A DNA stretch of 64,000 nt from Bacteroidota bacterium (GCA_023422635.1 JAFAGO010000029.1:1-64000); one strand, 5' to 3'; shown: positions 8,033 to 17,633, counted from the first letter of the stretch. The notes: generated from the sequence alone by a model not told the origin. Numbers and translations: made by a program.

Positions 8033-9391
8033 ATGCCATCTTTACGCTATCTACTTCACAAAAAATATATTATTGCTGCAGTTTCCATAGCCGTTTCTGC
8101 ATCTGCGTTTACCTACGTTTCTAAAAACTTTGAAGTCTCTAAAAAAAACGCTCCAGAAGATGAAGCCTTACATTTCAATACACTTTCCTCAAACGATAAA
8201 AAGAAGAATGTAGAAATAAATACTGCATTCGATCCCAATTCTTACTCCGCAGAACAATGGATAGAGCTTGGTTTCTCAGAAAAGCAAACCAAAACGATTT
8301 TAAAGTACAAAGATATTTTAGGAGGAGCATTTACTTCGAAGGAACAATTTCGTAAATGCTATGCGGTATCTGATGAAATGTTTCTAAAACTTGAACCCTA
8401 TTTACTACTGCCAGAAGAAGGATCTTCCGAAAATAAAACTCAAAATAATCACCGTTACGAAAAGTACAATTACACAGAAAAACCAGCTAAGAAAAGTTTA
8501 CATATTAAATCTGCATTTAATCCCGATCATTTGAATTTTGAAGATTGGAAAAGAATTGGATTTACTGAAAAGCAAGCCGCAAGCATTCTAAAATATAAAA
8601 ACTATTTAGGAGGAAGTTTTCAATCAAAAGAAAAATTACAAGCTTGTTATGTGATTAGCGATGACGATTTCAGAGCAATGGAACCTTATTTGCGTTTTAA
8701 CCAAGCAAATATCTCCGAACCTAAACAAATTCAACATTCACAAAAATCTACAATTTCTCATTCAATTTTTGATCCTAATGATCTGGACAAAGAAGCTTGG
8801 ATGAAACTCGGGTTTACAGAAAAACAAGCGAACACAATTTTAAATTTTAAAAATAAAATCCATAAAGGATCTTTTAAAACCAAAGAAGATCTCGCCAAAT
8901 GTTATGCGATTTCAGAAGCTAAATTCAAAGAATTAGAACCGTATATTTCCATTAAAAATAGAAGTTTTTCAGAAACACAAAATGAAAAGAAAAATGCTAC
9001 CGATTTTTCAAAAACGGATTTAAATTCAATTACTTTTCAAGAACTCAAAGAGTTTGGATTTGATGATAAAGCTGCCGCAAGTTTTATTGGTTTCCGAAAA
9101 AAATTAGGTGGATTTATGACTAAAAATCAAATTTTAGAAACCTACAATATCGATAAAGAATTAATGCAAAAACTTATAGGTATCGCGCCTTTAAACACAT
9201 CTAATGTTCAAAAGCACTATCTTAAAGATGCTCCAGAAACTTGGTTGAAAGAACATCCTTATTTCAAATACTATGCGGATAAAATTATTTTCTACCGAAT
9301 AACATTTCCTGATGATAAAAAGATATTTGCTAAAATGAAACTAAAACCTGAAGTGGTTTCCAAAATGAAACTCTATCTTCATTCCAATTAA
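8033..9391 (+). CDS. Membrane-anchored protein with four helix-hairpin-helix repeats (ComEA-like)
   Basis: The protein has 452 residues. Residues 8-28 form one transmembrane or signal-anchor segment; the rest is expected outside the cytoplasmic membrane. Four repeats of about 60 residues begin at roughly residues 65, 162, 242 and 325. The pattern is FDPN...W..LGFTEKQA..IL.(Y/F)K..LGG.F.(S/T)KE.L..CY.IS...F..LEPY. The core has the helix-hairpin-helix geometry (GFTEKQAxxILKYK) found in ComEA/T2SK DNA-binding proteins. The fourth repeat is the most divergent and lacks the Cys. Linkers are charged and low in complexity. By family, non-specific DNA binding is likely and a role in DNA uptake is possible, but no other competence gene is nearby. 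Confidence 0.75.
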   Translation: MPSLRYLLHKKYIIAAVSIAVSASAFTYVSKNFEVSKKNAPEDEALHFNTLSSNDKKKNVEINTAFDPNSYSAEQWIELGFSEKQTKTILKYKDILGGAFTSKEQFRKCYAVSDEMFLKLEPYLLLPEEGSSENKTQNNHRYEKYNYTEKPAKKSLHIKSAFNPDHLNFEDWKRIGFTEKQAASILKYKNYLGGSFQSKEKLQACYVISDDDFRAMEPYLRFNQANISEPKQIQHSQKSTISHSIFDPNDLDKEAWMKLGFTEKQANTILNFKNKIHKGSFKTKEDLAKCYAISEAKFKELEPYISIKNRSFSETQNEKKNATDFSKTDLNSITFQELKEFGFDDKAAASFIGFRKKLGGFMTKNQILETYNIDKELMQKLIGIAPLNTSNVQKHYLKDAPETWLKEHPYFKYYADKIIFYRITFPDDKKIFAKMKLKPEVVSKMKLYLHSN

Positions 9392-9418
9392 ACACTCCTC
9401 TATTTTAATTTTTCATAA

Positions 9419-9448
9419 AAAAGCCCCGCTGATGCAGGGCTTTTCGCT
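9419..9448. terminator. Bidirectional terminator
   Basis: AAAAGCCC (9419-9426) pairs with GGGCTTTT (9437-9444). It lies between the convergent helix-hairpin-helix gene and the endonuclease gene and has A/T runs on both sides. Confidence 0.85.
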
Positions 9449-9449
9449 T

Positions 9450-11324
9450 TTATTTTTTAATAAATTTTATGCTTTGCTGATCCAAATGCAACACATAGTT
9501 TCCCGTCGTGAGCTTTGAAACATCGATAAAATTTTTATTCTTGAAGGGAAGGATTTCCGTTCCTACTAATTGACCAGCATAATTGTAAATACTTGCTTTT
9601 TGTATGGACTCACTCTTATTTCCTTTAATGTAAAGTTTATTGTCAATAACAGGATTGGGATATGCAGTTAAGATGTCTTTTTTACCAGTTTGATCAACGG
9701 AAAGAACATCATCTTCCCCTAAACCTATTGTATAATCCACTGGATGCTGTGTCCATTCCGAAATGGTAAATGTGGAATTTGGGTTTTGTACATCTTCATT
9801 ACGATAAAGCGAAATATCCGAATTGTAATTGGTTTGCCCCTTTACACCAATCGCATCAACCGTCGTATAATACATTCCGTAGTTATTGGTTGAAGCTGTT
9901 TTTACATATTTTTTTCCATATGCCAATTCAATATATTGATAGCCATTGAATGTTAGCGCCGGCGCATTGGTTTGAAATTCAGCATCGGAATTCGTATACG
10001 AATCAAATTCAGAAAAAGGATTCACAATTACAATCCGTTCACCTGGAAGAATTTTCCCTTGTAACTGATACGCATTATCGAAATAGTAATTTTGATTATT
10101 CCCCAACATTTGGATGGAAAGATAATAATTGTTTAAAACAACTTCATGACCTGTTTTGTTTGCGATTTCAATGGCAGAATTTTGATCCGTACCTTCAATA
10201 TATTTGGTAATTAGCAAATCTGACGCATAATCATCTTCCGCTAAGGTAGTCACTGTTAAATCTTGAGATTTTTCGGAAAATAGAAAGTCTTTGTCATACG
10301 CTTGAACCGTAAATACATAATTGGTGTTGGGTGAAAGACGATCAGCATAAAACTGAGTATCCTTAGAATATCCAATGTAATTTCCATTTTCATAAATTCT
10401 ATATCCTAAAACATCTGTAGAAGTCGACGGCGACCATTGAAGTTGAATAAAAGATTTGCCCGATTTGGGCGCGCTAAAATTCAAAGGCGCTTCCGGCTGA
10501 GCTCCATCCCCTGTTTCCGACCAAATTAATTGTACATATTCAGGATGATCGATAAAAGGATTTCGAGTTTGTTGAATGGAATAAATATGATTATTACGAT
10601 CGATTTCTTTTTGAGAAACAGGATCTGACGCATGCCACTCTAACAACATTGTAATATACCAATCTTTAAAAGCTTTCTCTTCCGAACCATCGAAAACCGA
10701 CGTAGCAATCATGTGGTTGAAAATATTTAAAGAACCTTCATACCTTACTGCATAATATAATAAATATCGCGCAACATCACCTTTAAATTCATCCAAAGGT
10801 TCGTAAACAGTATTGGTATAGCCGGGTGTTTGACTTTTGCCGAGTTTGCTTCCATTACTAAACGTTCTTGAACTTCCATTGCTTTTCGCATACGGATAAT
10901 TACTTCTTCTTTGGTTAACATAAGCATCTGTAGGAATGAGATAATTTAAATCCGAATACATCGGGTAAATTCCATAAAAAGTACTTTGAGGAACTCCATG
11001 TTCACGATTCCAGCCCTGCCCTTCGGCACTTGCTGTACTGATCATTTGATCGAAATTGTATTGATAAGAATCCTCCCCGGTAGGATTTTCAGAATAAATA
11101 TCGAGCAAACTTCCATCGTTTTCATAATATGAATCAACATCTGTTTGTCGATAAAAATCTGGAATATTGCCGTAGTTAAACGATTTAATTTTTGTAGAAA
11201 TAATCTCGTGAAGTTTAGATTTTAAGGCATAACCTTGCAATCCTTCAACTTGATCATAATATCCGTTAGGAACTTGCCCATAAAAAATAGCCGGCAAAAA
11301 CAACAGTGGTAAAAATGTTTTCAT
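9450..11324 (-). CDS. Secreted endonuclease I-family nuclease with Fn3 and T9SS sorting domain
   Basis: The protein has 624 residues with a signal peptide of about 16 residues. Residues 20-270 are an EndA/NucM-type endonuclease I domain. It has the HH-type active-site motif WNREHGVPQSTF near residue 125 and SDLNYLIPTDAYVNQRRSN a little later, both hallmarks of this metal-dependent nuclease family. A fibronectin type III domain follows (about 280-360), then a lamin-tail-like beta region with a conserved IKYIEGT-type strand (about 365-520; reads TKYIEGT here). The last 75 residues are a type A T9SS sorting domain (YPNPV..., GNYVLHL, final KK). It would therefore be exported by type IX secretion and degrade extracellular DNA or RNA, perhaps for phosphate or nucleotide scavenging. 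It is not in an operon. Confidence 0.92.
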   Translation of the reverse strand: MKTFLPLLFLPAIFYGQVPNGYYDQVEGLQGYALKSKLHEIISTKIKSFNYGNIPDFYRQTDVDSYYENDGSLLDIYSENPTGEDSYQYNFDQMISTASAEGQGWNREHGVPQSTFYGIYPMYSDLNYLIPTDAYVNQRRSNYPYAKSNGSSRTFSNGSKLGKSQTPGYTNTVYEPLDEFKGDVARYLLYYAVRYEGSLNIFNHMIATSVFDGSEEKAFKDWYITMLLEWHASDPVSQKEIDRNNHIYSIQQTRNPFIDHPEYVQLIWSETGDGAQPEAPLNFSAPKSGKSFIQLQWSPSTSTDVLGYRIYENGNYIGYSKDTQFYADRLSPNTNYVFTVQAYDKDFLFSEKSQDLTVTTLAEDDYASDLLITKYIEGTDQNSAIEIANKTGHEVVLNNYYLSIQMLGNNQNYYFDNAYQLQGKILPGERIVIVNPFSEFDSYTNSDAEFQTNAPALTFNGYQYIELAYGKKYVKTASTNNYGMYYTTVDAIGVKGQTNYNSDISLYRNEDVQNPNSTFTISEWTQHPVDYTIGLGEDDVLSVDQTGKKDILTAYPNPVIDNKLYIKGNKSESIQKASIYNYAGQLVGTEILPFKNKNFIDVSKLTTGNYVLHLDQQSIKFIKK

Positions 11325-11520
11325 AAAGTTAATAATAGTGTACTAAATTAGGCATTTTTACACTCGTTGAAGGCATTATTTAGATTAAATTTCTGTTGTA
11401 TTTTTTTTTTAGCATCTTTGGTTATTTAGTGTAACTATTTTCTATTAAGAAAGAAATCTCCAGAACCAATAAACATTTCCGAAATGCGCTGTCTGATTAC
11501 ACACTTTACAATTTTTCCAT

Positions 11521-11528
11521 TATATTTG
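11521..11528 (+). promoter_or_regulatory. Predicted promoter -7 box for acyl-CoA dehydrogenase
   Basis: TATATTTG matches TAnnTTTG and lies 20 bases before the ATG at 11549. Confidence 0.5.
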
Positions 11529-11548
11529 AAGAAAACAAATCATAAATA

Positions 11549-12688
11549 ATGCACACCAACCTTGAACACGACCAAAAAATCATTGCGCAAACTGCGCGCG
11601 ATTTTGCCGAAAAAAATATTCGACCTCACATTATGGAATGGGACGAAAGTCAAACCTTTCCCGTAGAACTTTTTCACCAACTTGGCGAAATGGGATTTAT
11701 GGGCATTGTTATTCCTGAGGAATATGGCGGTTCAGGACTTTCATATCACGAATATGTAACGATTTTAGATGAAATTTCACAAGTTGATCCTTCTATCGGA
11801 CTTTCAGTAGCCGCACACAATTCTTTATGCACCAATCATATTTACGAATTTGGAAATGAAGAACAACGCAGAAAATGGTTGCCAAAATTAGCTTCTGGAA
11901 AAGTAATTGGCGCTTGGGGATTAACAGAACATAATACCGGTTCCGACTCTGGAGGAATGAGTACAACTGCGGTAAAAGATGGTGATGATTGGATTATCAA
12001 TGGCGCAAAAAATTTTATAACCCACGCTATTTCCGGAGATATTGCGGTGGTAATGACAAGAACAGGAGAAAAGGGAACCAAAAATAATTCTACTGCATTT
12101 GTATTGGAAAAAGGAATGCCCGGTTTCACTTCTGGAAAAAAAGAAAATAAATTAGGCATGAGAGCTTCGGAAACAGCAGAGCTTATTTTTGATCAAGTGC
12201 GTGTTCCCGATTCTCATCGATTAGGCGACGTGGGAAGTGGTTTTAAACAAGCCATGAAAATTTTAGATGGCGGAAGAATTTCCATTGCAGCATTAAGTTT
12301 AGGGATTGCCAGAGGTGCCTACAAAGCAGCATTGAAATACGCTAAAGAAAGACATCAATTTGGAAAAGCAATTTCGCAATTTCAAGCCATTAATTTTATG
12401 CTGGCCGATATGGCAACCGAAATTGATGCATCTGAATTACTTATAAGAAGAGCTTCAGATCTCAAAAATGCGAAACAAAAAATGACGCGCGAAGGGGCAA
12501 TGGCAAAACTGTACGCCTCGGAAGCTTGCGTAAGAATTGCCAATAATGCAGTACAAATTTTTGGTGGCTACGGTTATACCAAAGATTTTCCAGCCGAAAA
12601 ATATTACAGAGATTCAAAGTTGTGTACCATTGGCGAAGGAACCTCCGAAATTCAGCGCTTGGTTATTGGTAGAGATATTACTTCGTAG
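11549..12688 (+). CDS. Acyl-CoA dehydrogenase
   Basis: This is a 379-residue FAD-dependent acyl-CoA dehydrogenase, the normal length for the family. It oxidises acyl-CoA to trans-2-enoyl-CoA in fatty-acid or branched-chain amino-acid breakdown. Signatures are GAWGLTEHNTGSDSGG (FAD/substrate binding) near residue 128, an RHQFGKAISQFQ segment near residue 270 and the C-terminal QIFGGYGYTKDFPAEKYYRD. The latter is followed by IGEGTSEIQR, whose first Glu sits at the catalytic-base position of short- and medium-chain enzymes. Chain-length preference cannot be read from the sequence. The gene is monocistronic, with its own promoter box and a downstream terminator. Confidence 0.94.
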   Translation: MHTNLEHDQKIIAQTARDFAEKNIRPHIMEWDESQTFPVELFHQLGEMGFMGIVIPEEYGGSGLSYHEYVTILDEISQVDPSIGLSVAAHNSLCTNHIYEFGNEEQRRKWLPKLASGKVIGAWGLTEHNTGSDSGGMSTTAVKDGDDWIINGAKNFITHAISGDIAVVMTRTGEKGTKNNSTAFVLEKGMPGFTSGKKENKLGMRASETAELIFDQVRVPDSHRLGDVGSGFKQAMKILDGGRISIAALSLGIARGAYKAALKYAKERHQFGKAISQFQAINFMLADMATEIDASELLIRRASDLKNAKQKMTREGAMAKLYASEACVRIANNAVQIFGGYGYTKDFPAEKYYRDSKLCTIGEGTSEIQRLVIGRDITS

Positions 12689-12711
12689 ATTCGATTTAAA
12701 TAAAGATCAAC

Positions 12712-12745
12712 AAACGGTTTTCTAATAATAGAAAGCCGTTTTTCA
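12712..12745 (+). terminator. Intrinsic terminator after acyl-CoA dehydrogenase
   Basis: AAACGGTTTTC (12712-12722) pairs with GAAAGCCGTTT (12731-12741), with one mismatch or wobble. It is followed by a T-run. Confidence 0.8.
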
Positions 12746-12791
12746 TTCAATTTTTTGTGAACTTTAAAAGTTACATCCCAAAATATTCGGT

Positions 12792-12799
12792 TATATTTG
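12792..12799 (+). promoter_or_regulatory. Predicted promoter -7 box of the MazG-like/thioredoxin/DUF4230 operon
   Basis: TATATTTG matches TAnnTTTG. It overlaps the longest open frame of the first gene, which supports the downstream ATG at 12821 as the true start. Confidence 0.55.
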
Positions 12800-12820
12800 T
12801 TCCAAATTTTAATTAGAAAA

Positions 12821-13288
12821 ATGGATAAAATAGACAGTTTGAATCAAGTTGCTGAATTTCATAAAACTTTCAATGCTCCTATTCTGGACGTTCCTCAAAT
12901 TCCTTCAAAAGAAAGAAGTTCACTACGTATAAAACTTCTACAAGAAGAACTCGATGAACTTAAAGAAGCTATTGATAATAATGATTTAGTTGAGGTTGCA
13001 GATGCACTTTGCGATTTACAATATGTTCTCAGCGGCGCCGTTCTTGAATTTGGTTTGGGAAATAAATTTGTAGAGTTATTCAATGAAGTGCAACGTTCAA
13101 ACATGTCGAAAGCTTGCGATAATCAGCAACAAGCTGATGAAACAATAGAAATGTATCAACAAAAAGGACAAGAAGCGTATGCTGAAGTTTCAGGAAATAA
13201 AATTAACGTACATCGCAAAGAAGACAATAAAGTACTGAAAAACAAATACTATTCTCCTGCCGATTTAAAAACCATTCTTGAAAAATAA
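12821..13288 (+). CDS. MazG-like nucleoside triphosphate pyrophosphohydrolase
   Basis: This cytoplasmic protein of 155 residues belongs to the all-alpha NTP pyrophosphatase superfamily (MazG/dUTPase-2/HisE fold). The metal-binding signature is EELDEL near residue 42, followed by EVADALCDLQYV about 20 residues later; together these give the EExxE...ExxD arrangement. Family members split (d)NTPs or related nucleotides into monophosphate and pyrophosphate, often as housecleaning. The exact substrate is unknown. The start is placed at 12821 because an upstream ATG at 12797 falls inside the promoter box. The next gene begins three bases after the stop, so the two are co-transcribed. Confidence 0.82.
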   Translation: MDKIDSLNQVAEFHKTFNAPILDVPQIPSKERSSLRIKLLQEELDELKEAIDNNDLVEVADALCDLQYVLSGAVLEFGLGNKFVELFNEVQRSNMSKACDNQQQADETIEMYQQKGQEAYAEVSGNKINVHRKEDNKVLKNKYYSPADLKTILEK

Positions 13289-13291
13289 ACA

Positions 13292-13852
13292 ATGAAAAAT
13301 TTTCTAAAAATCATCGCATTTGCAGGAGCTACGGCCTTTTTTATGCAAAGTTGTGGCGTTAATAAAGTAATTGTTAACCGCGAAGTGGAAACAAAAGATG
13401 GCGATAAAATGTTGTTGGGAACGCAAACCAAAAATCAATTGCTAAATACGCCTTACAGCGATTGGTACTCGCCAGAGCATGACGAATATCAAATGGATAA
13501 AAAAAGTATTGATGAACTTAAAAAAGAAAAGCTAAAATCCTATAACATTGTTGTGGTAATGGGAACTTGGTGCAGCGACAGTCATCGTGAAGTGCCTCGC
13601 TTGATGAAAATTCTTGAAGAAATCAAGTACCCAGAAAACAAAGTTACTCTAATCGCTGTAAACCGCAAAAAAGAATCCCCAAGTGGCGAAGAAGGAATTT
13701 ATAACATTCAAAAAGTACCTACCATTATCGTGAAAAAATATGGCAAGGAAATTGGAAGAATTGTGGAGTCTCCGAATTCCGGATGGTTGGAACGCGACCT
13801 TCTGGACATTATAAAAAAAGACGACAAATCAATTAAAACCTTATTTAAATAA
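13292..13852 (+). CDS. Thioredoxin-like lipoprotein lacking the resolving cysteine
   Basis: The protein has 186 residues. The signal ends in lipobox MQSC (Cys at residue 21), so it is membrane-anchored outside the cytoplasm. From about residue 85 there is a thioredoxin fold: VVVMGTWCSDSHREVPRL, then the cis-Pro loop KVPTIIV near residue 145. The active site reads WCSDS instead of WCxxC, so only the first cysteine is present. That argues against ordinary disulfide exchange by the monothiol form and leaves peroxidatic, glutathione-type or structural roles open. It is the middle gene of a three-gene operon and stops two bases before the next start. Confidence 0.8.
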   Translation: MKNFLKIIAFAGATAFFMQSCGVNKVIVNREVETKDGDKMLLGTQTKNQLLNTPYSDWYSPEHDEYQMDKKSIDELKKEKLKSYNIVVVMGTWCSDSHREVPRLMKILEEIKYPENKVTLIAVNRKKESPSGEEGIYNIQKVPTIIVKKYGKEIGRIVESPNSGWLERDLLDIIKKDDKSIKTLFK

Positions 13853-13854
13853 TT

Positions 13855-14463
13855 TTGAAAAATCTTAAACCTCTACTCTATTTCTTTTTGGGTGTTGCAG
13901 TAATGTTGCTCCTATTTTTCGTCCTTCGTAAAATTCCTGCGTTATCGGACAAGAAAGAAAATACAGACTATTTTATTCTTACCAATCAAATTACGAAAAT
14001 GAATAAAATGGTTGTTTTAGAACAAGATTTTAGCGGACTACAAAAAACAAAAGTTGCCTACCAAATTTTAGGAAGAAATGTTTCGGATAATGAAATTGTA
14101 ACCTTTACGAAAACCAATGCTCAGGTTTCTTACGATTTAAATAAAATGAAACTCAAGGTAGATTCAATCAATAAAAAATTAATTATAGAATCGCTTCCCG
14201 AAGCAGATATTCGAATTACACCAAACGTTGAAATCAAATCGTTAAACGATTCTTTTTTCAATAGAATTGATGAGGCACAAATTAAAAAGGTTACTGAAAC
14301 TTCAAAAGCCAATGCGATTAAACAAGTAGATCAAAATAAACTGAAGGAAGAAGGTAAAGAACAACTAATTGAGAACTTAAATCAAATCTTTGTTCTGGCA
14401 AAAGCACTCAATTACACAATTGAAGATCAAACAGGCACATTCAATCCTTCACTTCTACTTTAA
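13855..14463 (+). CDS. DUF4230 domain-containing membrane-anchored protein
   Basis: The protein has 202 residues. Residues 5-27 form a hydrophobic N-terminal anchor, followed by a mixed alpha/beta domain ending in a helix rich in Lys, Glu and Gln. The pattern VLEQDFSGLQKTKVAYQ, YDLNKMKLKVDSINKKLIIESLPEADI and ALNYTIED fits DUF4230, whose function is unknown. The start codon appears to be TTG at 13855, two bases after the preceding stop, so translation is probably coupled. It is the last gene of the operon; a strong terminator follows at 14488. Confidence 0.75.
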   Translation: MKNLKPLLYFFLGVAVMLLLFFVLRKIPALSDKKENTDYFILTNQITKMNKMVVLEQDFSGLQKTKVAYQILGRNVSDNEIVTFTKTNAQVSYDLNKMKLKVDSINKKLIIESLPEADIRITPNVEIKSLNDSFFNRIDEAQIKKVTETSKANAIKQVDQNKLKEEGKEQLIENLNQIFVLAKALNYTIEDQTGTFNPSLLL

Positions 14464-14487
14464 AATTTTAGTTCATATACACAATAC

Positions 14488-14517
14488 AAGATGACCATCA
14501 AAATGTCATCTTTTTTT
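14488..14517 (+). terminator. Intrinsic terminator of the DUF4230 operon
   Basis: AAGATGAC (14488-14495) pairs perfectly with GTCATCTT (14505-14512). A T-run continues to 14517. Confidence 0.88.
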
Positions 14518-14694
14518 GTTTACAATCTTTGTCAATCGCCTCCTTAATTTGAACCATTCTAAACACAATCGAAAACCTTTGTGTTTTAGGAATCAAAATC
14601 ACATCTTCTGTTTCAATTCATCACAAAAAGCAATTTAGCGATGAATTATAACGAATATTCCGTACCTTTACCTCACTAATGTAAAAAACTGTCA

Positions 14695-17454
14695 ATGAAA
14701 AAACAACTATTCTGTATTGGGATTCTTGGTTTATTTTCGGGAATTCCTAATTTAATGTATGCTCAACAATATGTTGAGAAAAAAATCACACAAAACAATG
14801 GAAATGTAAGTTTAGTTACCTTTAAAGCAAATTCAAGTATTACTTCTTCTTCAGCGAAAGAAATTTTTAAAGATGTACTAAAATTAACACCCGGCTTCGA
14901 ATTAAAGCTTGCACGTTCGTCTCAAGATTTTACAGGAAAATTCAACGAAGAAAAATACCAACTCTACTATAAAGGGATAAAGGTAGAAGGCGGAAATTAC
15001 AACCTGCACTACAAACAAGGAAAACTTTCCAGCATGAACGGAGAAGTTTTTCAAAAAGTTTCTCATTATACTACGCCACAAATTAGCGCGGCTGCAGCTT
15101 TCGACGCAGCTATTAAAAACATTGGTGCCGAAAAGTACATGTGGCAGGATTTAGAATATACTGCAAATAACGACTACAAAAAACCGCAAGGTGAACTCGT
15201 GTACATTCCCCTTTTGCAAAGTGATGGCTCGTACATTATCTACCTTACCTATAAGTTTGATATTTATGCTGCGCAACCACTTACAAGAGATAATGTATAT
15301 GTTGATGCAATTACAGGAAGAGTTTTGGCAATCGATCCCATTATGAAGCACGCAAGAAAAACAAGTTTTAACGCGCCTTCAGTTCCGAATTTTTCAGGAA
15401 TTCAGAAAGAAGCAAAAGCAATTGTTTTCCCAACACTTTTAAATACAGGAAATGCTGAAACACGATATAGTGGCACTAAAGAAATTGAAACCACATTTGT
15501 TACCGAAAACGAAAACTATATCCTTCACGATACCACACGAGGAAATGGCGTTCATACGTTCAACCTCAAAAAAGGTTCTGCACTCGGATCAGCAGTTGAA
15601 TTTACTGATGACGACAATAATTGGACTGCAGAAGAACACGATAATAGCACCTATGATAATGTTGCTTTAGATGCCCATTGGGGAGTGGAAAAAACGTACG
15701 ATTACTTTAAAACCAAATTTTCAAGAGATAGTTACAACGGTAATGGAGGAATTTTGAAAAGTTATGTGCATTACTTATCTGGCGAAGACAACGCCTATTG
15801 GTCAGGCAGCGAAATGTTGTATGGCGATGGCGCTACGTACTTTACACCGCTTACCGCTTTCGACGTTACGGCTCACGAACTTGGACATGGTGTTTGTGGA
15901 TCTACCGCGCAGTTATTATATCAAAGAGAATCAGGTGCTTTAAATGAAGGACTTTCCGATATTTGGGGCGCAGCCGCTGAATTTACGTACGCACCAGAAA
16001 AAGACACCTATCTAATTGGAGAAGATATTACCAAAGTTTCACCTTATTATTTAAGATCGATGAGTAATCCTAATGTAGGATTCTCCAACCAACCCGATAC
16101 CTACAGAGGTACGTACTGGTCCGCAGCAACAGTAGAAGAAGGTTGCGCTTCACCAAGTTGGTTAAATGATTATTGTGGTGTACATACCAATAGCGGTGTA
16201 ATTAACCATTGGTTCTATGTTCTTTCTGAAGGAAAATCAGGAACAAATGACCTTGGAGACGAATTTGCAGTTGACGGAATCGGAATTGACGAAGCAGCGA
16301 AAATTGCATATCGCCTTGAAACAGAATATTTAACTTCCAATTCCGATTATCAGAACGCAAGAGATTATGGGGTACAATCAGCCATTGATCTTTTCGGTGA
16401 AAACTCCGAAGAGCATAAAGCAACCCAAAATGCATTTTATGCCGTTGGTTTAGGTCCAAAATATGTTTGGCCACCAGATGTAACCGCACCATCTGCACCA
16501 TCAAATCTTTCCGCAACTAACACAACAGGTTCATCAACTACTCTATCTTGGACTGCAGCGACGGATGAAAACGGAATAGGTTCATACAGCATTTATAAAG
16601 ATGGAAATTTAACAGGTACAGTAAATAAGAATACACTAAGCTATGTTGTTACAGGTCTCGCCACCAATACTACTTATGAATTTTATGTAAAAGCTTCCGA
16701 TGCTTATGATAACATTTCAACTGAAAGCAATGTTGTAGAGGTTACAACAACCGATACTCCAGACTACTGTACCTCTTCTTCCAATAATGCAGGTGATGAA
16801 AGGATTGGAAGAGTACAATTTGTCGATATCGACAATCCAAGCACCGGAACATCCGGTTATGAGGATTTCACTTATCTTTCAACAGATGTGCAATTAGGTT
16901 CAACCAATGAAATAACCATTACCCCATTTTGGACTGCTTTGCAGTATTCCGAAGGATACGCCGTGTATATTGATTTAAACCATAATGGATTATTTACAGA
17001 TGCCGGAGAATTGGTATTCTCTAAATCTCCAAGTAACACCACGCCAATTGTGGGTGAAATTACAATCCCAGAAACCGCAACCCTTGGTTCTACTCGAATG
17101 AGAGTAATCTTAAAATTCAATCAAACGCCAAGCAATCCATGCGGAACTTTCACTTACGGGCAAGTAGAAGATTATACCATTAACATTGTAGATGAATCTT
17201 TAGGAACAGCTGGTATCGCTGCAAACGGAGCAACTGTTTTATACCCTAATCCTGTTAAAGATGTCATCAATATCAAAACAAAAGTTTCAGGAGAATTTAG
17301 CTATAAAGTGTATAACACAGCCGGACAATTGGTATTAGTTGGCAAATCTGCAGATAAAAAAGTGAACACTACTAAGCTTGCTTCAGGAAATTATATTATC
17401 GAACTTGCCGATAATGCAAGCAACACAATCACTCAAAAATTTATCAAAAAATAA
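14695..17454 (+). CDS. Secreted M4 (thermolysin-like) metalloprotease with Fn3, GEVED and T9SS domains
   Basis: The protein has 919 residues. A signal peptide (about 1-23) is followed by a fungalysin/thermolysin propeptide (about 50-220), which acts as inhibitor and folding aid. The zinc protease domain spans about 300-590: TAHELGHGV gives the HExxH ligands, ALNEGLSDIWG the third ligand Glu, and SGVINHWFY the catalytic His region. Fn3 (about 600-690), a GEVED beta domain (about 730-835, with GQVEDYTI) and a type A T9SS sorting domain (YPNPVKDVINI to FIKK) follow. It would be an extracellular or cell-surface peptidase for protein scavenging. Upstream TACCTTTA (14663-14670) is one base from the -7 consensus. 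Confidence 0.95.
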   Translation: MKKQLFCIGILGLFSGIPNLMYAQQYVEKKITQNNGNVSLVTFKANSSITSSSAKEIFKDVLKLTPGFELKLARSSQDFTGKFNEEKYQLYYKGIKVEGGNYNLHYKQGKLSSMNGEVFQKVSHYTTPQISAAAAFDAAIKNIGAEKYMWQDLEYTANNDYKKPQGELVYIPLLQSDGSYIIYLTYKFDIYAAQPLTRDNVYVDAITGRVLAIDPIMKHARKTSFNAPSVPNFSGIQKEAKAIVFPTLLNTGNAETRYSGTKEIETTFVTENENYILHDTTRGNGVHTFNLKKGSALGSAVEFTDDDNNWTAEEHDNSTYDNVALDAHWGVEKTYDYFKTKFSRDSYNGNGGILKSYVHYLSGEDNAYWSGSEMLYGDGATYFTPLTAFDVTAHELGHGVCGSTAQLLYQRESGALNEGLSDIWGAAAEFTYAPEKDTYLIGEDITKVSPYYLRSMSNPNVGFSNQPDTYRGTYWSAATVEEGCASPSWLNDYCGVHTNSGVINHWFYVLSEGKSGTNDLGDEFAVDGIGIDEAAKIAYRLETEYLTSNSDYQNARDYGVQSAIDLFGENSEEHKATQNAFYAVGLGPKYVWPPDVTAPSAPSNLSATNTTGSSTTLSWTAATDENGIGSYSIYKDGNLTGTVNKNTLSYVVTGLATNTTYEFYVKASDAYDNISTESNVVEVTTTDTPDYCTSSSNNAGDERIGRVQFVDIDNPSTGTSGYEDFTYLSTDVQLGSTNEITITPFWTALQYSEGYAVYIDLNHNGLFTDAGELVFSKSPSNTTPIVGEITIPETATLGSTRMRVILKFNQTPSNPCGTFTYGQVEDYTINIVDESLGTAGIAANGATVLYPNPVKDVINIKTKVSGEFSYKVYNTAGQLVLVGKSADKKVNTTKLASGNYIIELADNASNTITQKFIKK

Positions 17455-17476
17455 ATCTGAGGTAAATGAATATTTA

Positions 17477-17505
17477 GAGCCGCCTAATTTATGGTGGCTC
17501 TTTTT
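17477..17505 (+). terminator. Intrinsic terminator after the M4 protease
   Basis: GAGCCGCC (17477-17484) pairs with GGTGGCTC (17493-17500), with one G-U pair, and is followed by TTTTT. Confidence 0.88.
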
Positions 17506-17633
17506 ATTTCAGTTCACTTGGATTTGTGCTTAGGAAGCCCTCAAGTTTTCAAAATTTCAAATAAAATACATCTAATTTCACTAATAAAGCATTTCCAAAC
17601 TAAAATTCTTTTTTCTTACAGTAAAAAAATGAT

